Source: Nageia nagi (taxonomy: Eukaryota > Pinophyta). Taken from it: 64,000 nucleotides of DNA. The position numbers were made by a program, and so were the translations under genes. Below, one piece after another: positions 34,152 to 48,294 of this stretch. The stretch's first letter is position 1, and each line of letters opens with the position of its first letter. The DNA lies in contig JBITNC010000001.1 of assembly GCA_050084985.1 (NCBI GenBank), forward strand, positions 88,970,001 to 89,034,000, in the 5' to 3' direction. The notes under the pieces were generated by a model, which searched no databases, was not told where the DNA came from, and saw nothing but the letters and a program-made list of their open reading frames with translations.

Positions 34152-34859
34152 CTCCTCCTTAATGCAATATTGGGATAGAAAAAATAAGAGAAAGTAAGAG
34201 AGTTCTCCTTCAAACATATATAATAGAGATGAGAAATTTTTACATATTTGTGAAGTAAAAAAGATCTAGTTTGAGACTCACTACATTGCTAAATATAATC
34301 ATTAACCATAATCAATTTCAATGTACATGAAGTAGTCATCCAACTAAAAGTCATGAAGAGTTTCTAAGAGCCTACATATATGAGGTAAGTAACTTGCAAT
34401 CTCAAAGGAATTTGTAAGTCGTAAGTAGTTCAAATAATAAAATCAATTAGATGCAACATATTCATATCAACAAGGATAGATGAATCACTCAAATGCCATC
34501 ATGAACTGACTAATGGTGCACTATAAATCATCATGAAGATGCTAAGTCAAAACTCATATTCACCTACTATATATAAAACATGTGTTGATTATCATTACAA
34601 AATAGAGTATGCACATATGATTTTCTCACATATGGATAACTAAATAATACCAAAAGATACATAAGAGTTTCTCACATATAAATAACTAAACAGTGCTAGA
34701 TTTCAATCTTTTGCTTTAAAAAAATTATACAAGTTTCTCATGCAAAGTGAATTTATCACAAAGGTGTACAACAAAATCAACATTATATAGCACAAAATCC
34801 TCCTAGGGGTTAATTTGTCATCACAACATGAATTCAACATAAGAATTCAAACTTCACTC
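34152..34859 (-). other. 3'UTR of element G with hairpin units
   Basis: Non-coding, homologous to the 3'UTR of A. Contains the complement of the repeat core (TTTCTCACATATGGATAACT at about 34632 and a related unit at 34675), i.e. a reduced array, and the polypurine tract at the LTR border. Confidence 0.75.
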
Positions 34860-37800
34860 TCCCTTTAGGGTAACTTCACCAACCTGATAGCATCCCTAAG
34901 CTTATAGAATTGAGCTTTTGGGAGGGGCTTGGTGAATAAATTAGCAAAGTTTAAAATGGATGGATAATAATCTAGGTGTATAATGCTATCAAGAACCTTC
35001 TTCCTGATAAAATATGCTTGGATTTCCATATGTTTTATTCTCTAATGGAACATAGGATTCTTAGCCAAAGAGATCATCGATTGATTATATGAAGAAATCA
35101 AAGATGATCCACTTTGCTCATACCTGATTTCTTTTAGAATATGCCTTAGCCAAATGGCTTTTTGACTTGCACTAGACATGGCATGATATTTAGCTTCTAT
35201 GGCAGAAAGAAAAATAGTAGGTTGCTTCTTAGAAGTCCAAGAGATAGCACTTGAACCAATGCTAAACACATACACAAATTTTTATTTTCTATCATCTTTA
35301 TCTCCTCCATAGTCAAAATCTGAGAATCTAGAGAAAACAAATGAGGGCAACTTAAAATACTTGAGAGCAAGATTCTTAGTCCCTACAACACATACCTTAA
35401 GATTTGCTTAACAGCATTAAAGTGCTCAACATATAGTTTTTGCATGAATCGTGCCATTAAATTCATTACAAAGGTAATATCTAGCTTGGATTTAGTTAGA
35501 TGCAAAATATTATTAATTAATCACTTGTAAGCTATAGCATTAGTTGAGAGTTAGAGCTTAGAGAAATAGTGATTCTAGAAGAGATTGAGATCGTAGCATA
35601 TTTACATTCTTTCATTTCAAATTTTTGTAAGATATCTGATATATACTTAGATTAACTAAGATAAGTATAGTCTTTATATTGGTATATTTACATTCCAAGG
35701 TAGTAGTGCAAGAGACCAACATCAATTACTTCAAATGTTGCTTTAAGTTTGGATATGCACTCTTGAATGATTTCATCATTGTTTTCAATAATCAAAAGAT
35801 CATCCACATAAAAGAGACTCAAGACCATATCTTTTTCTTGAGTTAGTACATATAAATCAAAGTTCAAAAAGCATTTGGAGAAACCAATGTCTATAAAATA
35901 TCCTAAAATTTTCTTGTACCAAGCTCTAGATGCTTGTTTAAGTCCATACAATGACTTCTTTAGCTTGCACATAAAAGATTCTTTACTTTCCATAATAAAC
36001 CCTTCTGGTTGATTCATGAAGATTTCTATATATAAGTCATCATTGAAAAATGCACTCTTGATGTCAAGTTGAAAAATTTTCCAACCTTAAACTATAGAAA
36101 GAGCAAAGATAATTTTTACAATAGGTATCTTTGCCATGGGAGAAAAGATTTCCTCATAATCTACACCATATTTCTGAGCAAAACCTTTAGCTACTAACCT
36201 TGTCTTGTATTTCTCAATATCTTCAACTAAATTGAACTTGACCTTGTAAATCTACTTATTATCAATTATATTTTTTTCATTAGGATAAAAACTAAATCCT
36301 AAGTTTTATTTTTCATAAGTGCCTCATACTCCACTTTCATGGCTTCCATATAGCACTCATGCTTAGAAGTTTCATTGAAAATTGGAGGCTCATGCTTGTT
36401 ATCAATCATGGTAAATAAAGATTTGTTCAAGGTAATGCTATTAGTTATCTTTTATGTTAGAGAATTTTATTCTTAAAGTGACTTATCTAGATCAATATCT
36501 AACCAACTAGATGCAACTGAAGAGTTTTTTAGATCATCAAAATCCTCATTAGAAGCAAATTCTTCAAGAAGTTCATTAAATTTTACATCCTTTGAAATAA
36601 GCATGGCTTTGTAGAATGGAGAGTAGATCCTGTAGCCTTTATGTTGATTGTTATAACTCATAAATATGCACTTTTCAATTCTTTTATGTAAATTTTTTCT
36701 TTTTTTAAAAATAATGTAGGAGAATGTTTCACAACCAAACATCCTAAGGTGAAAAATGTTAAGTTTTCTTCTTGACGATACCTCAAAAAGAGTTTTACCA
36801 TGAACAAATTTTGTAGAAAACCTATTTAAAGTGTAAATAGTAGTGCTCACAGCTTCATCCCATAAGAAACTAGAAAGATTACCCAACATGCATTTAACCA
36901 TCTCCATAATTATCTTATTTTTCTTTTAGACAACACTATTCTATTGAGGAGTGTAAAGAATCGTAAATTGCCTTTTTTCATACTTAGCACAATAGTCATT
37001 GAACTCATTACTATTATATTTTTTTTCATTATTTGATCTCAATATCTTAATTTTAAAGTTAGTTTGATTCTCAATAAAGGCCTTAAAAGTTTTTAAACTC
37101 TCAAAAGTTTAATCTTTATGTTAAAGTAGATACTTAAAGGTCATTCTACTAAATTCATTAATGAAAGTTAAGATATAAGATGCTCTTCCAAATGATTTAG
37201 TCTGAAATAGATCCATCAAATTTGAATGCACAAGTTGAAGAGGTTGAGATGCTCTTGTTGCCTTATCTTTTTCAAATTTTTATCTATACATCTTGCTAAA
37301 AATGCACTTCTCGCAGAGACCAACTGAAGAAAAAAATGAAGGCAAACTTTTTACAAGTTCTTGGTATTTCATGACTTAAATACTCTTATGGTTAAGATGC
37401 CCTAAATGATGGTGCCAAAGATTGCCTCTAGAACACACACTTGTAGCAAGACACATCTTTGATATAATTTGATCCACAATATTCATCTTTCATTGACCCT
37501 TTAACTAATATGGTAAGTCCTTTCTTAATGCACCAAGATTAAGAGTTGAACTCAAATGAGTATCATTTTCTAGTAACTTGAAGGTTCATTCTAAGCTTAA
37601 AAACATAGAGCACATTATCAAGAACTTTTTCATGAATCAACACACTCCCAATTCTTTAGAATTCAAAGGTAGAGTTATCATCTATCACAATTGCATCTTT
37701 TTTATACTTATAAAAGTTTTCAAACTTATCCTTTTCAAAGCATAGATTATTAGTGCAACCAAATTTAATAATCTAATCAAATAAAAAAATTCAAAACATA

Positions 37801-38763
37801 GAGTAGAGCATCATAGTAAAATTAACATGAATATTCTTCTTTCTTTTAAAGTTCTTTACACTTCTATTACCTTTGTTCTTTTTCTCTTTTTTCTTTTTCT
37901 TTGTAGCCTTGGATGCCAAAATAGTTACAATTACCATCAAATTTTTTCTTAGGATATAGATCATTTGTTTTACTTTTTCCATCTCTTTACTTAAAGTGGT
38001 TGTTGTTACCGTTATTTCTATTGTTACTATTGTTGCCATTGTTCCTATTGCTTTTGTTGCCATTACCTTTTTTCTCAAACTTTTTGAAGAAAAATGGATA
38101 AGATTTCTTTTGATAGTTGAACTTCTTATTAAAAAGAGTTTTGGTTGTTCTAAGAGAAATGTTATTATGTTTAGAAGAAATCAACATCTTATTCTTAAAG
38201 ATCTTCTCATGTTTCAAAAGGTGCCTAGAGAGGTTCTCAAGGGAGAATACTTCTTCATCATCAAACCTTTTTTCATAACTATTACAAACTTTCAAATTTT
38301 GAAAAAAAAGTTTTAAAGAATGATGAATACCATGAACTCATCATTGATTCAATTACATCCATAAATAATAAGTTGGATTCTTAGGTTAATAATTTTTTTT
38401 AAGTAGATGGCAATATTTTCATTTTTCCCTTGATGAGATTGAAGCAACTTTTGGAGAATGGTAAACTTTTTTAAAAAATTTGAACCAAGGTATATTTTCT
38501 TAAGCTTATCCCTAACTTCCTTTACCAAGTTTGAAAAGAAAATCATTAGGAGCACATCATCTAAAAATACATAGAAGATCATGGTTTGCCAACTCATTCT
38601 TTATATTGTAAGCCTCTAATGCCTTCTCATTTGTAGAAGGTATAAGGTTCTCATTCATTATTTACCAAAGTTTCTTTACCTATAATTCAACTCTCATCTA
38701 AGGTTCTCAAATACCAAAGTTGGAACTACCAAGAATGTGTTTGGGTAAAAAAAATTCTTCCAT
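34860..38763 (-). pseudogene. Decayed copia gag-pol of element G
   Basis: Minus strand, start at 38763 in the context TTGTATAGCAA-ATG. Gag to about 37960, then a zinc-knuckle zone rich in Lys/Asn. Protease (about 37800-37650), pre-integrase region (about 37480-37300), integrase 37230-36840 and its C-terminal part with 'CIFMSYNNQ' (36660). RT 36270-35690 with YVDDLLI near 35800, RNase H 35500-34900. Several open pieces (109 codons at 36017-35688; 144 codons at 36907-36473) remain, but stops and frameshifts separate them. RT and RNase H are present, as in A. Confidence 0.88.
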
Positions 38764-40723
38764 TTGCTATACAAGAATATGAAAAATAATAAGCATGAGG
38801 TTTAATAAACAACATTACATGTTACATTTAATTAACTAAGACATGCTTGATTTGATTCACAAGTGTAAATATTTTATAACTCAAATATACATTCCATGCA
38901 TCCAGTTACTTTTGTTATCATCAAAAATTATAGATGTAAAGTGATATTATTGAGACTTGTTTTCTTATCTATGATTAAGCTTTCACCTAGATGCCTACAT
39001 AAGAGGAGCCCAAGTACTACTAATCTTCAACTAGTTCACCTTGGTCAGTACTACCTATTATTTTTTAAAGTTATGATATTTATTGGATCAGCCAAATTAT
39101 TAATCTTGATTAGATTTCAATTTATCCTTCTAAGTTATCAAGATAATTCTTAAATAGATGTGCAAATATGTAGTATCATTACACACATGCTTGTCCACCT
39201 GCTAGAGTTATGTTCAAACCAACAAAGGACTTAGGGTTAATTGAAAAGTACAAACTTTTTTACCATTTGGATTGTCAAACTTAAAAGCTATAGTCCATCT
39301 ATCCTCACCTCATGGCTCCTCAAACAAGTCATATTATAGAATGTACGTGCAGATGTATTTATTTTAAGGGGTTGCACATTTCAATGTTTGCAATTTTTGC
39401 ATAAATGAAATATGAAGTAAAGTGCATAAATAAAAAATCATCCATTTGCAATTTAAAACCTAAGAGTCATATGGATTTTGTTTAGCAACCTCTAAAGGAT
39501 ATCTTTACATCAATCCTAATTTTGAACAAGTTTAATAACTTTGCATAAGTAAAAAAAATTAGCATGCATTAATCTCATAACTTAAAAAATAAGTATGCAT
39601 CATTAACTTAAGTAATAAGCATGCATCATTAACTTTAAAAAGAAATAAGTAATAAGCATGCATCAATCCATAACTTAAAAAATTAAGTATGCATTATTTC
39701 TTCATAAGAACTAGTCTATTCATCAAGAATTTAAAGGCAAACATTTAAGAAGCAAAAAAAAATACTAAATGATAAACATGCATTATAAGCATAAAGGATC
39801 AAGAGAAATTAAGTAAAGAGTCTCATAAATATTCCCCCCTCTTTACTTAAAAAAATGATTCCTTTAATAAATGAATAGAGAGAGAAAAATTGCATATTTG
39901 ATCATAAGTAAAAAAAATTACCTCTAAAAAAATAAGGAGTTTACCTTTCAAATAATATTTCTAGATAAAACTACCTTTTAATTTTAAGACATTCTCATTT
40001 GATTCTAGATTATTAAAGCTCTCCCCAAACAATGTCTCAGGCTAAAAAAAAAGGCATTTATTTTGAGTGTAATAAATTCGTCCATTTAAACAAGTCAACT
40101 CATCATCATTTAAGTATGAGAGAAATTAATAAGAAGTATAACAAAGGAGGAAGAAGGTGTGCACTCAATGGATTGCAATTAATTTGAACTTTTCATTTTT
40201 TCTAAGCACTCTAATATGAAATATTTTTTAAAAAAATAAACAACCATAAATGCACCAACTTGGTTAGGAGCATTAACTACAAGCATCCTCCTTATAATAC
40301 ATTTAAAGAGGGATTGAAATAGTAAAAAAAATGCATAGGCTAGGGTGACTCAAGGACACAGGTGGAGGTGGCTAGGGAGGCCAACATGAAGAGTGCATAG
40401 GGGAGGGGTGGAGAGATAGGAGAAGGGAGAAGGTGATCAGTAGCCATAAGATGATACCCATGAGGAGATACTATAAGGGCCTTGACAAACCACAAAGAGC
40501 AAAGCTACAAAGAGGATGCAATGGTAGAGAGCAAAGTGAGGTGTCATAGAGGTCACAGTGATGAGGGGTTGTAGTTGGCTAAAAACCCTCACATAATTAT
40601 TCCACAATTGGATTGAGCCATGCTAGGGTGAAGGTGGTGGTCCAAAAAAAAGGCCACATGGTCCTAAAAAAAAATGCATAGAGGAGGGGACTAGATGCTA
40701 TCAACTGGCCTGTAGGCAGAGAG
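38764..40723 (-). other. Leader of element G, gag-side part
   Basis: Includes the conserved family block (about 38940-39330), an AT-rich stretch with ATGCAT words, and a pyrimidine-rich cassette on the element strand (about 40330-40720). Interrupted at 40724 by the 3' LTR of H. The rest of the leader is at 56631-57367. No gene seen. Confidence 0.75.
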
Positions 40724-41217
40724 TGAAGAAACTAACACTAATAAGATAATTCTTAATTAGCCAAAATCATATGAAAGCTCATTATTACATCTAATAAACT
40801 CACAAAGCAATCTCATAACACAAGATGTAAGTGGTTCCTTTAACTAGGATTACATTCACTAACTAGATCTTTACTTTAATCACAAATACAACTCTCTTAT
40901 AATCCTCCTAATCTCAACTCCTGCACTTCTTTCCTATAGCATAACTTTACTCCATAATTGATGTGTAATCATAAAAAGGTATCCTTCTATTTATAAGCAA
41001 AAATCCCTCTTTAGATCATCCTTTTATCCAATGTACAAAAGCATGATATGCATATCTTTTTACCCAAGGGGTATGTTCATCACATGGAGTGAAAGATAAG
41101 TTACATTATCATATTAACTTAAATACTTAATGTATCAAATGATACCCTTAAGTATTAGTGAACTTACATAGAAAATTTAATATAAACCTTTACAATAATG
41201 TATTATACATTCCAACA
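40724..41217 (-). repeat. 3' LTR of element H
   Basis: On plus TGAAGAAACTAAC...CATTCCAACA; polypurine complement CTCCTCTTTAATG follows. Carries the U3 dyad near 41130-41160. Confidence 0.88.
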
Positions 41218-42119
41218 CTCCTCTTTAATGCAATATTGGGATAGAGCAAGTAAGAGAAAAGAAGAAGAGAAAGTAAGAGAGTTCTCCTTCAAATAGATAC
41301 AATGAAGATGAGAACTTTTTACATATTTGTGAAGAAAAAAGATCTAGTTTGAGACTCACTACTTTACCAAACACACTCATTAACCACAACTAATTTCATT
41401 GTACATGATGTAGTCATCCAAATAAAAGTCATAAAGAGTCTCCAAGAGCCTGCATATATGAGGTAACCTACAATCTCAAAGGAACCTATAAGTCATAAGC
41501 AGCTCAAATAACAAGATTAGTTAGATGCATCATATTCATATCAACAAAGATAGATGAATCACATAAATGCCATCACGAACTAATCAATGGTGCACTATAA
41601 GTCATCATGAAGATGTCATACCAAAAATTTATAATCATTTACTATATATAAAATATGTGTTGATTATCATTACAAAATAGAGCATGCACATATGAGTTCC
41701 TCACATATGGATAACTAAATAGTTCCAAAAGACACATAAGAGTTTCTCACATATGGATAACTAAACAATGCTAGATTGACCAAAAATAGAGTATGCACAT
41801 ACGAGTTCCTCACATATGGATAACTAAACAATGCTAAAAGACACATAAGAGTTCCTCACACATGGATAACTAAACAGTGTTAGATTGACCAAAAAATAGA
41901 GTATGTACATACAAGTTCCTTACATATGGATAATTGAATAGTGCCAAAAGACACATAAGATTTCTTCACATATGGATAATTGAATAGTGTTAGATTGGCT
42001 AATTTTTCTAAGTTACTAATGTAGAGCAAACTTACCATGAAGATGTACAATAAAATCAACACTATACAATATAAAATCCTCTTAGGGGTGAAGTTGTCAT
42101 CACAAATATGAATTCAACA
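41218..42119 (-). other. 3'UTR of element H with six hairpin units
   Basis: Six copies of the complement of the repeat core (GAGTTCCTCACATATGGATA type) at about 41696, 41742, 41805, 41852, 41916 and 41962. Spacing alternates ~46 and ~64 bp, i.e. three 110-bp higher-order units against two in A. The GAG-GAA-CTC centre of the stem is kept in most units. Confidence 0.8.
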
Positions 42120-44877
42120 TAAGAATTAAAACTTCACTTTCCCTTGAGGGCAACTTCACCAACCCAATAACATCCCTAAGCTTACAAAACTGAGCTTCTC
42201 GGAGGGGCTTAATGAATAAATCAAAGGAGTTCAAGGTAGATGGACAATACTTCAAATGTATGATGCCATCAGGAATCTTCTCATTGATAAAATGGGCATA
42301 TATTTTCATATGTTTTATTTTCTAATAGAACACAAAATTCTTAACCAAAAAAATAGTTGATTGATTATCTAAAAAGATCAAAGATAAGCCACCTTACTCA
42401 TACCCAATTTCTTTTAGAAGATGCTTTAGCTAAATGGATTTCTAGGTTGCAACAGACATGGTATGATATTTAGCTTCTATGGTGAAAAGAGAAATAATAG
42501 GTTGCTTATTGAAATCCCAAGAGATAGCACCTAAACCAATGCTAAACACATACATAGAGGTTGACTTCCTATCATGTTTATCTCTCCCATAATCAGAATC
42601 TAAAAATCCAAAGAGAATAAATAAAAATAACTTGAAATACTTGAGAGCAAGATCTTAAGTCCTTACAACATACCTTAAAATTTGCTTATTAGCATTGAGG
42701 TGCTCAACATAAGGTTTCTACATGAATCGTGCCATCATATTCATTGCAAAGGTAATATCTGGCCTAGATATAGTCAAATATAAAAGACTACCAATTAATT
42801 AGCTGTAAGCTATAGCATTAGCTAACTGAGAGTTAGAGCTCAAAGAAATAATAATTTCAAAAGAGACTAGGATCATACCATATCTGCACTCTTCTATTTC
42901 AAACTTTTACAAGATATCTAATATATACTTAGATTGATTGAGGTAAGTACAATCCTTGTATTGATACACTTGCATTCCAAGATAATAGTGCAAGATATCA
43001 AGATCAATCATTTTAAATATTGGCTTAAGTTTGAATATGCACTATTGAATGATTTTATCATTATTCTTAGTTATCAAAAGATCATCCATATAAAGGATAA
43101 TCAAGACCATGTCTTTCCCTTGATTGAGCACATATAGATCGGATTTAAAAAAACACTTGAAGAAACTAATATGTACAAAGTACCTTGAAATCTTCTTATA
43201 ATAGGCTCATGGTGCTTGCTTAAATATATACAATGACTTTTTTAACTTACACACAAAGGACTCTACCTTCCATAATAAATCCTTTTGGTTGATTCATAAA
43301 GATTTTCACATCAAAGTCACCATTGAGAAATGCACTCTTGATGTTAAGTTGAAAAACTTTCCATCTTTGAGCTATAGAAAAAGTAAAGATAATTCTTATA
43401 GTAGATATCTTTGCCATGGGAGCAGAGGTTTTCTCATAATCTATATCATATTTCTGAGCAAAACCTTTAGCTACTAATCTTGCCTTGTATTTTTCAATAT
43501 CTCTAATTGAATTGAACTTGACTTTAGGGATCCAATTATTGTTAATCATATTCTTTTCATTAGGATAAGAAACCAAGTCCGAATTTTTGTTTTCATAAGC
43601 ACCTCATACTCAACTTTCATAGCTTCCATCCAGCACTTATGTTTTGAAGCTTCTTTGAAGGTTTAAGGCTTATGTTTGTTATCAATCTTGGGAAATAAAG
43701 ATTTGTTCAAAGTCATGCTCCTTATTACCTTTTGTGTTGGAGAATTTTATTCCTAAGGTGACTTATCTTCAACAATATCCAATCAGCTAGGAGCAACTGA
43801 AGAGACCTCTAAATCATCAACATCCTCATTAGAAGTAAATTCTTCAAGAAGTTTATTAAACTTTACATCGTTTGAAATGAATATTACTTTATAGGTTAGA
43901 GAGTAGAGCCTATAGCCTCTATGCTGATTATCATAACCCACAAAGATGCATTTATCAGCTCTTTTATTCAACTTCTTTTTTTCTTAGAAATAATGTATAA
44001 GAATGCTTCATAACTAAACACCTTAAGATGAGAAATGTTAGGTTTTCTTCATGACCAAGTCTCAAAAAGAGTTTTACTCTAAATTGCTTTTATGAGATAC
44101 CTATTCAAAATGTAAATAGCAGTGCTCACAACTTCACCCCATAAGAATTTATGAAGATTACTTAACATGCATTTAATAATATTTATAATTATTCTATTTT
44201 TCCTTTTGGTAACACCATTTTGTTGAAGAGTGTATGGAATTGTAAATTACCTCTTGATTCCATACTTAATGCAATAGTCATTGAAGTCATCACTATTATA
44301 TTTTCTCTTATTATTTGATCTTAACATTTTGATTTTAAAGTAGTTTGATTCTTAATAAAGGTCTCAAAAATTTTAAAACTCTCAAATGTTTGGTCCTTAT
44401 GCTCAAATAGATATCCAAAGGTCATCTTACTAAAGTTATCAATAAAGGTCAAAACATAAGATGCTCCTCTAAATGACTTAATCTGAAATGGACCCATCAA
44501 ATTTAAATGCATAAGTTGAAGAGGTTGAGATGCTCTTGTTGCCTTATCTTTTTCAAATTTTTATCTATGCATCTTATCAAGAATGCACTTCTTGCATAGA
44601 CCAATCAAAGGAGAAATTGAAAGCAAACCTTTCACAAGTTCTTGATCTTTCATGACTTGAATACTCTTATAGTTAAGGTGCCCTAAATGATGGTGTCAAA
44701 GATTACCTTTAGAACACACACTAAAGTAAGACACATCTTTGATGGAACTTGATCCATAATGTAAAGGTTATCTTTCATATATCCTTTAACCAACATAGCA
44801 AGTCCTTTCTTAATGCATCAAGATTGAGAATCAAACTCAAAAAAGTACTATTTTCTAGCAATTTGGATCATAAAAAG
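42120..44877 (-). pseudogene. Decayed RNase H-RT-integrase part of H
   Basis: Minus strand, from the pre-integrase region (about 44860-44600) through the integrase core (44512-44160), the C-terminal part with 'CIFVGYDNQHRGYRLYS' (43950), RT 43576-42960 with a degraded Y-x-D-D motif near 43090, and RNase H 42850-42150 ending in 'DLFIKPL'. It ends at 44877 where the LTR of J begins. The upstream half continues at 50501. Confidence 0.85.
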
Positions 44878-45365
44878 TAAGAGAATTAAACTATAACAAG
44901 AATAATCTTAATCAACCAATATCACATGAAAGCTCATAATTACATCTAACAAACTCATAAATCAATCTCACAACATAAGGTGTAAGTGGTTCTTCTAACT
45001 AGGAGTACATCCACTAATTAGATCTTTACTTTAATCATAAATACAACTCTCTTACAATTTTTCTAATCTCAACTCCTACACTTCACTCATATACCATAAC
45101 TTTACTCCACAATTATGTGTAATCACAAAGAGAGGGTTTTCTATTTATAGCTCAAAATATCTCTTTGGATCACCCTTTTATCTAATGTACAAAAGCATGC
45201 ACATCTTTTTACCCAAAGGGCATGCTCATGACATGAAGTGTACGATAAGTTACATTATCATATTTATTTAAATACTTAAAATATAAAATTATACCCTTAA
45301 TTATTAGTGAACTTACATAGAAGATTTAATACAAACCTTACAATAATGCATTATACATTCTAACA
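44878..45365 (-). repeat. 3' LTR of element J (488 bp)
   Basis: On plus it starts TAAGAGAATTAAAC (terminal TG changed to TA) and ends CATTCTAACA, followed by the polypurine complement ATCCCCCTTAATG. It interrupts H within the protease/pre-integrase boundary. Confidence 0.82.
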
Positions 45366-46119
45366 ATCCCCCTTAATGTAATATTGGGATAGAGCGAGTA
45401 AGAGAGAAAAAAAGAAAGTAAGAGAGTTCTCCTCCAAATAGATACAACAAAAATAAGAATTTTTTACATATTTTATGAAGTAAAAAAGATCTAGTTTGAG
45501 ACTCACTACTTTACCAAATACAATTATTAACCATAATTGGTTTCAATGTACATGAAGTAGTCATCCAATTAAAAGTCATGAAGAGTCTCCAAGAGCCTAC
45601 ATACTTGAGGTAAGTAACCTACAATCTCAAAGGAATCTATAAGTCATAAGAACTCAAATAACAAGATTAGTTAAATGCATCATATTCATATCAACAAGGA
45701 TAGATGAATCACACAAATGCCATCATAAACTGATCAATGGTGCACTACAAGTCATCACGAAGATGCCATGCTAAAAACTTACAGTCACCTATTATATATA
45801 AAAAATATGTGTTGATTACCATTACAAAATAGAGTATGCACATACGAGTTTGTTACATATGGATAACTAAATAGTGCCAAAAGAGACATAAGAGTTCCTC
45901 ACATATGGATAACTAAATAATGCTAGATTGACCAAAAAAATAGAGTATGCACATATGAGTTTCTCACATATAGATAACTAAAATTGGCCAATTTGTACAA
46001 TAAATTCCTCATGTAGAGCAATCTTACCAAAAAGGTGTATAATAAAATCAACACTATACAACATAAAATCCTTCTAAGGGTGAAATTATCATCACAAATA
46101 TGAATTTAACATAAGAATG
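45366..46119 (-). other. 3'UTR of element J with three hairpin units
   Basis: Homologous to the 3'UTRs of A, G and H. Three units of the repeat core at about 45847, 45891 and 45957 (complement). No coding signal. Confidence 0.75.
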
Positions 46120-48294
46120 TAAACTTCACTCCTCCTTGAGGGTAATTTTACCAACCCAATAACATCTCTAAGCTTATAGAACTAAGCTTCTGGGAGGGGC
46201 TTGGTGAATAAATCAATGAAGTTCAAGGTGGATGGATAATACTCTAAGTGTATGATGCCATCAATAACCTTCTTTCTAATAAAATAGACATGGATTTCCA
46301 TATGTTTTATTCTTTGATGGAACATTAGATTCTTAGCCAAAGAAATAGCCAACTGATTCTCTGAAGATATCAAAGATGAGCCACTTTGCTCATACCCAAT
46401 TTCTTTTAGAAGATATCTTAGCCAAATGGCTTCTTGTGTTATAACAAATATGTAATAATATTCAACTTCTATGATGAAAAGAGAAATAATAAGCTACTTC
46501 TTGAAAATCTAAGAGATAACACCTGAACTAATGCTAAACACATACGTAGAGGTTGACTTCTTATCATCTCTATCTCCTCTATAGTTAGAATCTGAAAATC
46601 TAAAAAGAATAAATGAGGGTAACTTGGAATACTTGAGAGCAAGATCTTTAGTCCCTACAACATACCTCAAAATTTTCTTAACAACATTAAGGTGCTCAAC
46701 ATAAGGTTTTTGTATGAATTGTGCCATCAAATTCACTACAAAGGTAATATCTAGCCTAAATATAGTGAAATATAGAAAACTATTAATTAATTACCCGTAA
46801 GCTGTAGCATCAGCTAACTGAGAGTTGGAGCTTAGACAAATAGTAATTTGAGGAGAGACTAAGATTGTATCATATCTACACTTCTGCATTCCAAACTTTT
46901 GCAATATGTTTGATATATACTTAGATTGACTAAGGTAAGTATAATCATTGTATTGATACACTTGCATTCTAAGATAGTAGTGTAAGAAATAAAGATTAGT
47001 CATTTCAAATGTTATCATAAATTTGGATATGCACTTTTGAATGATTTCATCATTATTTCTAGTTATCAAAAGATCATCCACATAAAAGAGAATCAAGATC
47101 ATGTCTTTCTCTTGATTGAGCACATATAGATTGAAGTTATAAAAATAATTGAAAAAACTAATATTTGCAAAGTACCTTGAAATCTTCTTGTACCAAGCTT
47201 GTTGTACTTGCTTAAGTCCATACAATGACTTCTTTAGCTTACACACAAAGGACTTTGCCTTCTATAATAAACCATTTTGGTTGATTCATGAAAATTTTCA
47301 TATCTAAGTCACCATTAAGAAATGCACTCTTAACATCAAGTTGAAAAACTTTCTATCTTTGAGCTACAAAAAGGGCAAAGATAACTCTCATAGTAGCTAT
47401 TTTTACCATAAGAGCAAAGGTTTTCTCATAATTTACATCATATTTCTGAGCAAAACTTTTATCTACTAACCTTGCCTTGTATTTTTCAATATCTTCAATT
47501 TAATTGAACTTGACCTTATAGATCCACTTATTGCTAATCATATTCTTTTCATTGGGATAAGGAACCAAATCCCAAGTATTATTTTTCATAATCATATTAT
47601 ATTTCACTTTCATATCTTTTATCCAACACTCATGCTTAAAAGCTTATTTGAAGGTTGAAAGCTTATGTTTGTTATCAATCTTGGTAATTAAGGATTTGTT
47701 TAAGGTCATGATCCTTATTACCCTTTGTGTTGGAGAATTTTATTATTGAGATGACTTGTTTATATCAATATCAAACTAACTAGGAGCAACTGAAGAGTCC
47801 TCTGAATCATCAACATTCTCATTAAAAGTAGATTCTTCAAAAAGTTAATTAAACTTTACATCCTTTAAAATGAATACTGCTTTATAGGTTGGAAAGTAAA
47901 GCTTATAGCCTCTATATTGACTGTCATAACCTCCAAAGATGCATTTTTTAGATTTTTTATTCAACTTTTTCCTTTTATTAGAAATAATGTAGGAGAAAGC
48001 TTCATAAACAAATACCCTAAGGTGAGAAATGTTAGGTTTTCTTCCTAACCATGTCTTAAAAATAGTTTTACTCTAAATGGATTTTATGGGACAACCCATT
48101 CAAAGTGTAAATAATAATGCTCACAGCTTCACCTCATAAGAATTTAGGAAGATTACCCACCATGCATCTAGCCATCTTCATAATTATTTTATTTTTTCTT
48201 TCCATAATATCATTCTATAGAAGAGTGTATAGAATTGTAAACTACTTCTTGATTCTATACTTAGCATAATAATCATTGAACTCATTATTGTTAT
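46120..48294 (-). pseudogene. Decayed integrase-RT-RNase H of J, gag/protease missing
   Basis: Minus strand. Integrase C-terminal half from 48294 to about 47900, RT about 47580-46930 with YVDDLLI near 47075 (open 151-codon piece at 47246-46791), RNase H 46736-46170 with the copia tail. At 48294 integrase sequence passes directly into leader sequence. Gag, protease and the first half of integrase are absent, and the same joint exists at 52404. Confidence 0.85.

Noticed and set aside
37996-38316. Plus-strand frame rich in Val/Ile (also at 3779-3456 on the minus strand and 50706-51050)
   Set aside because: Antisense shadows of the Asn/Lys-rich end of gag in G, A and H.
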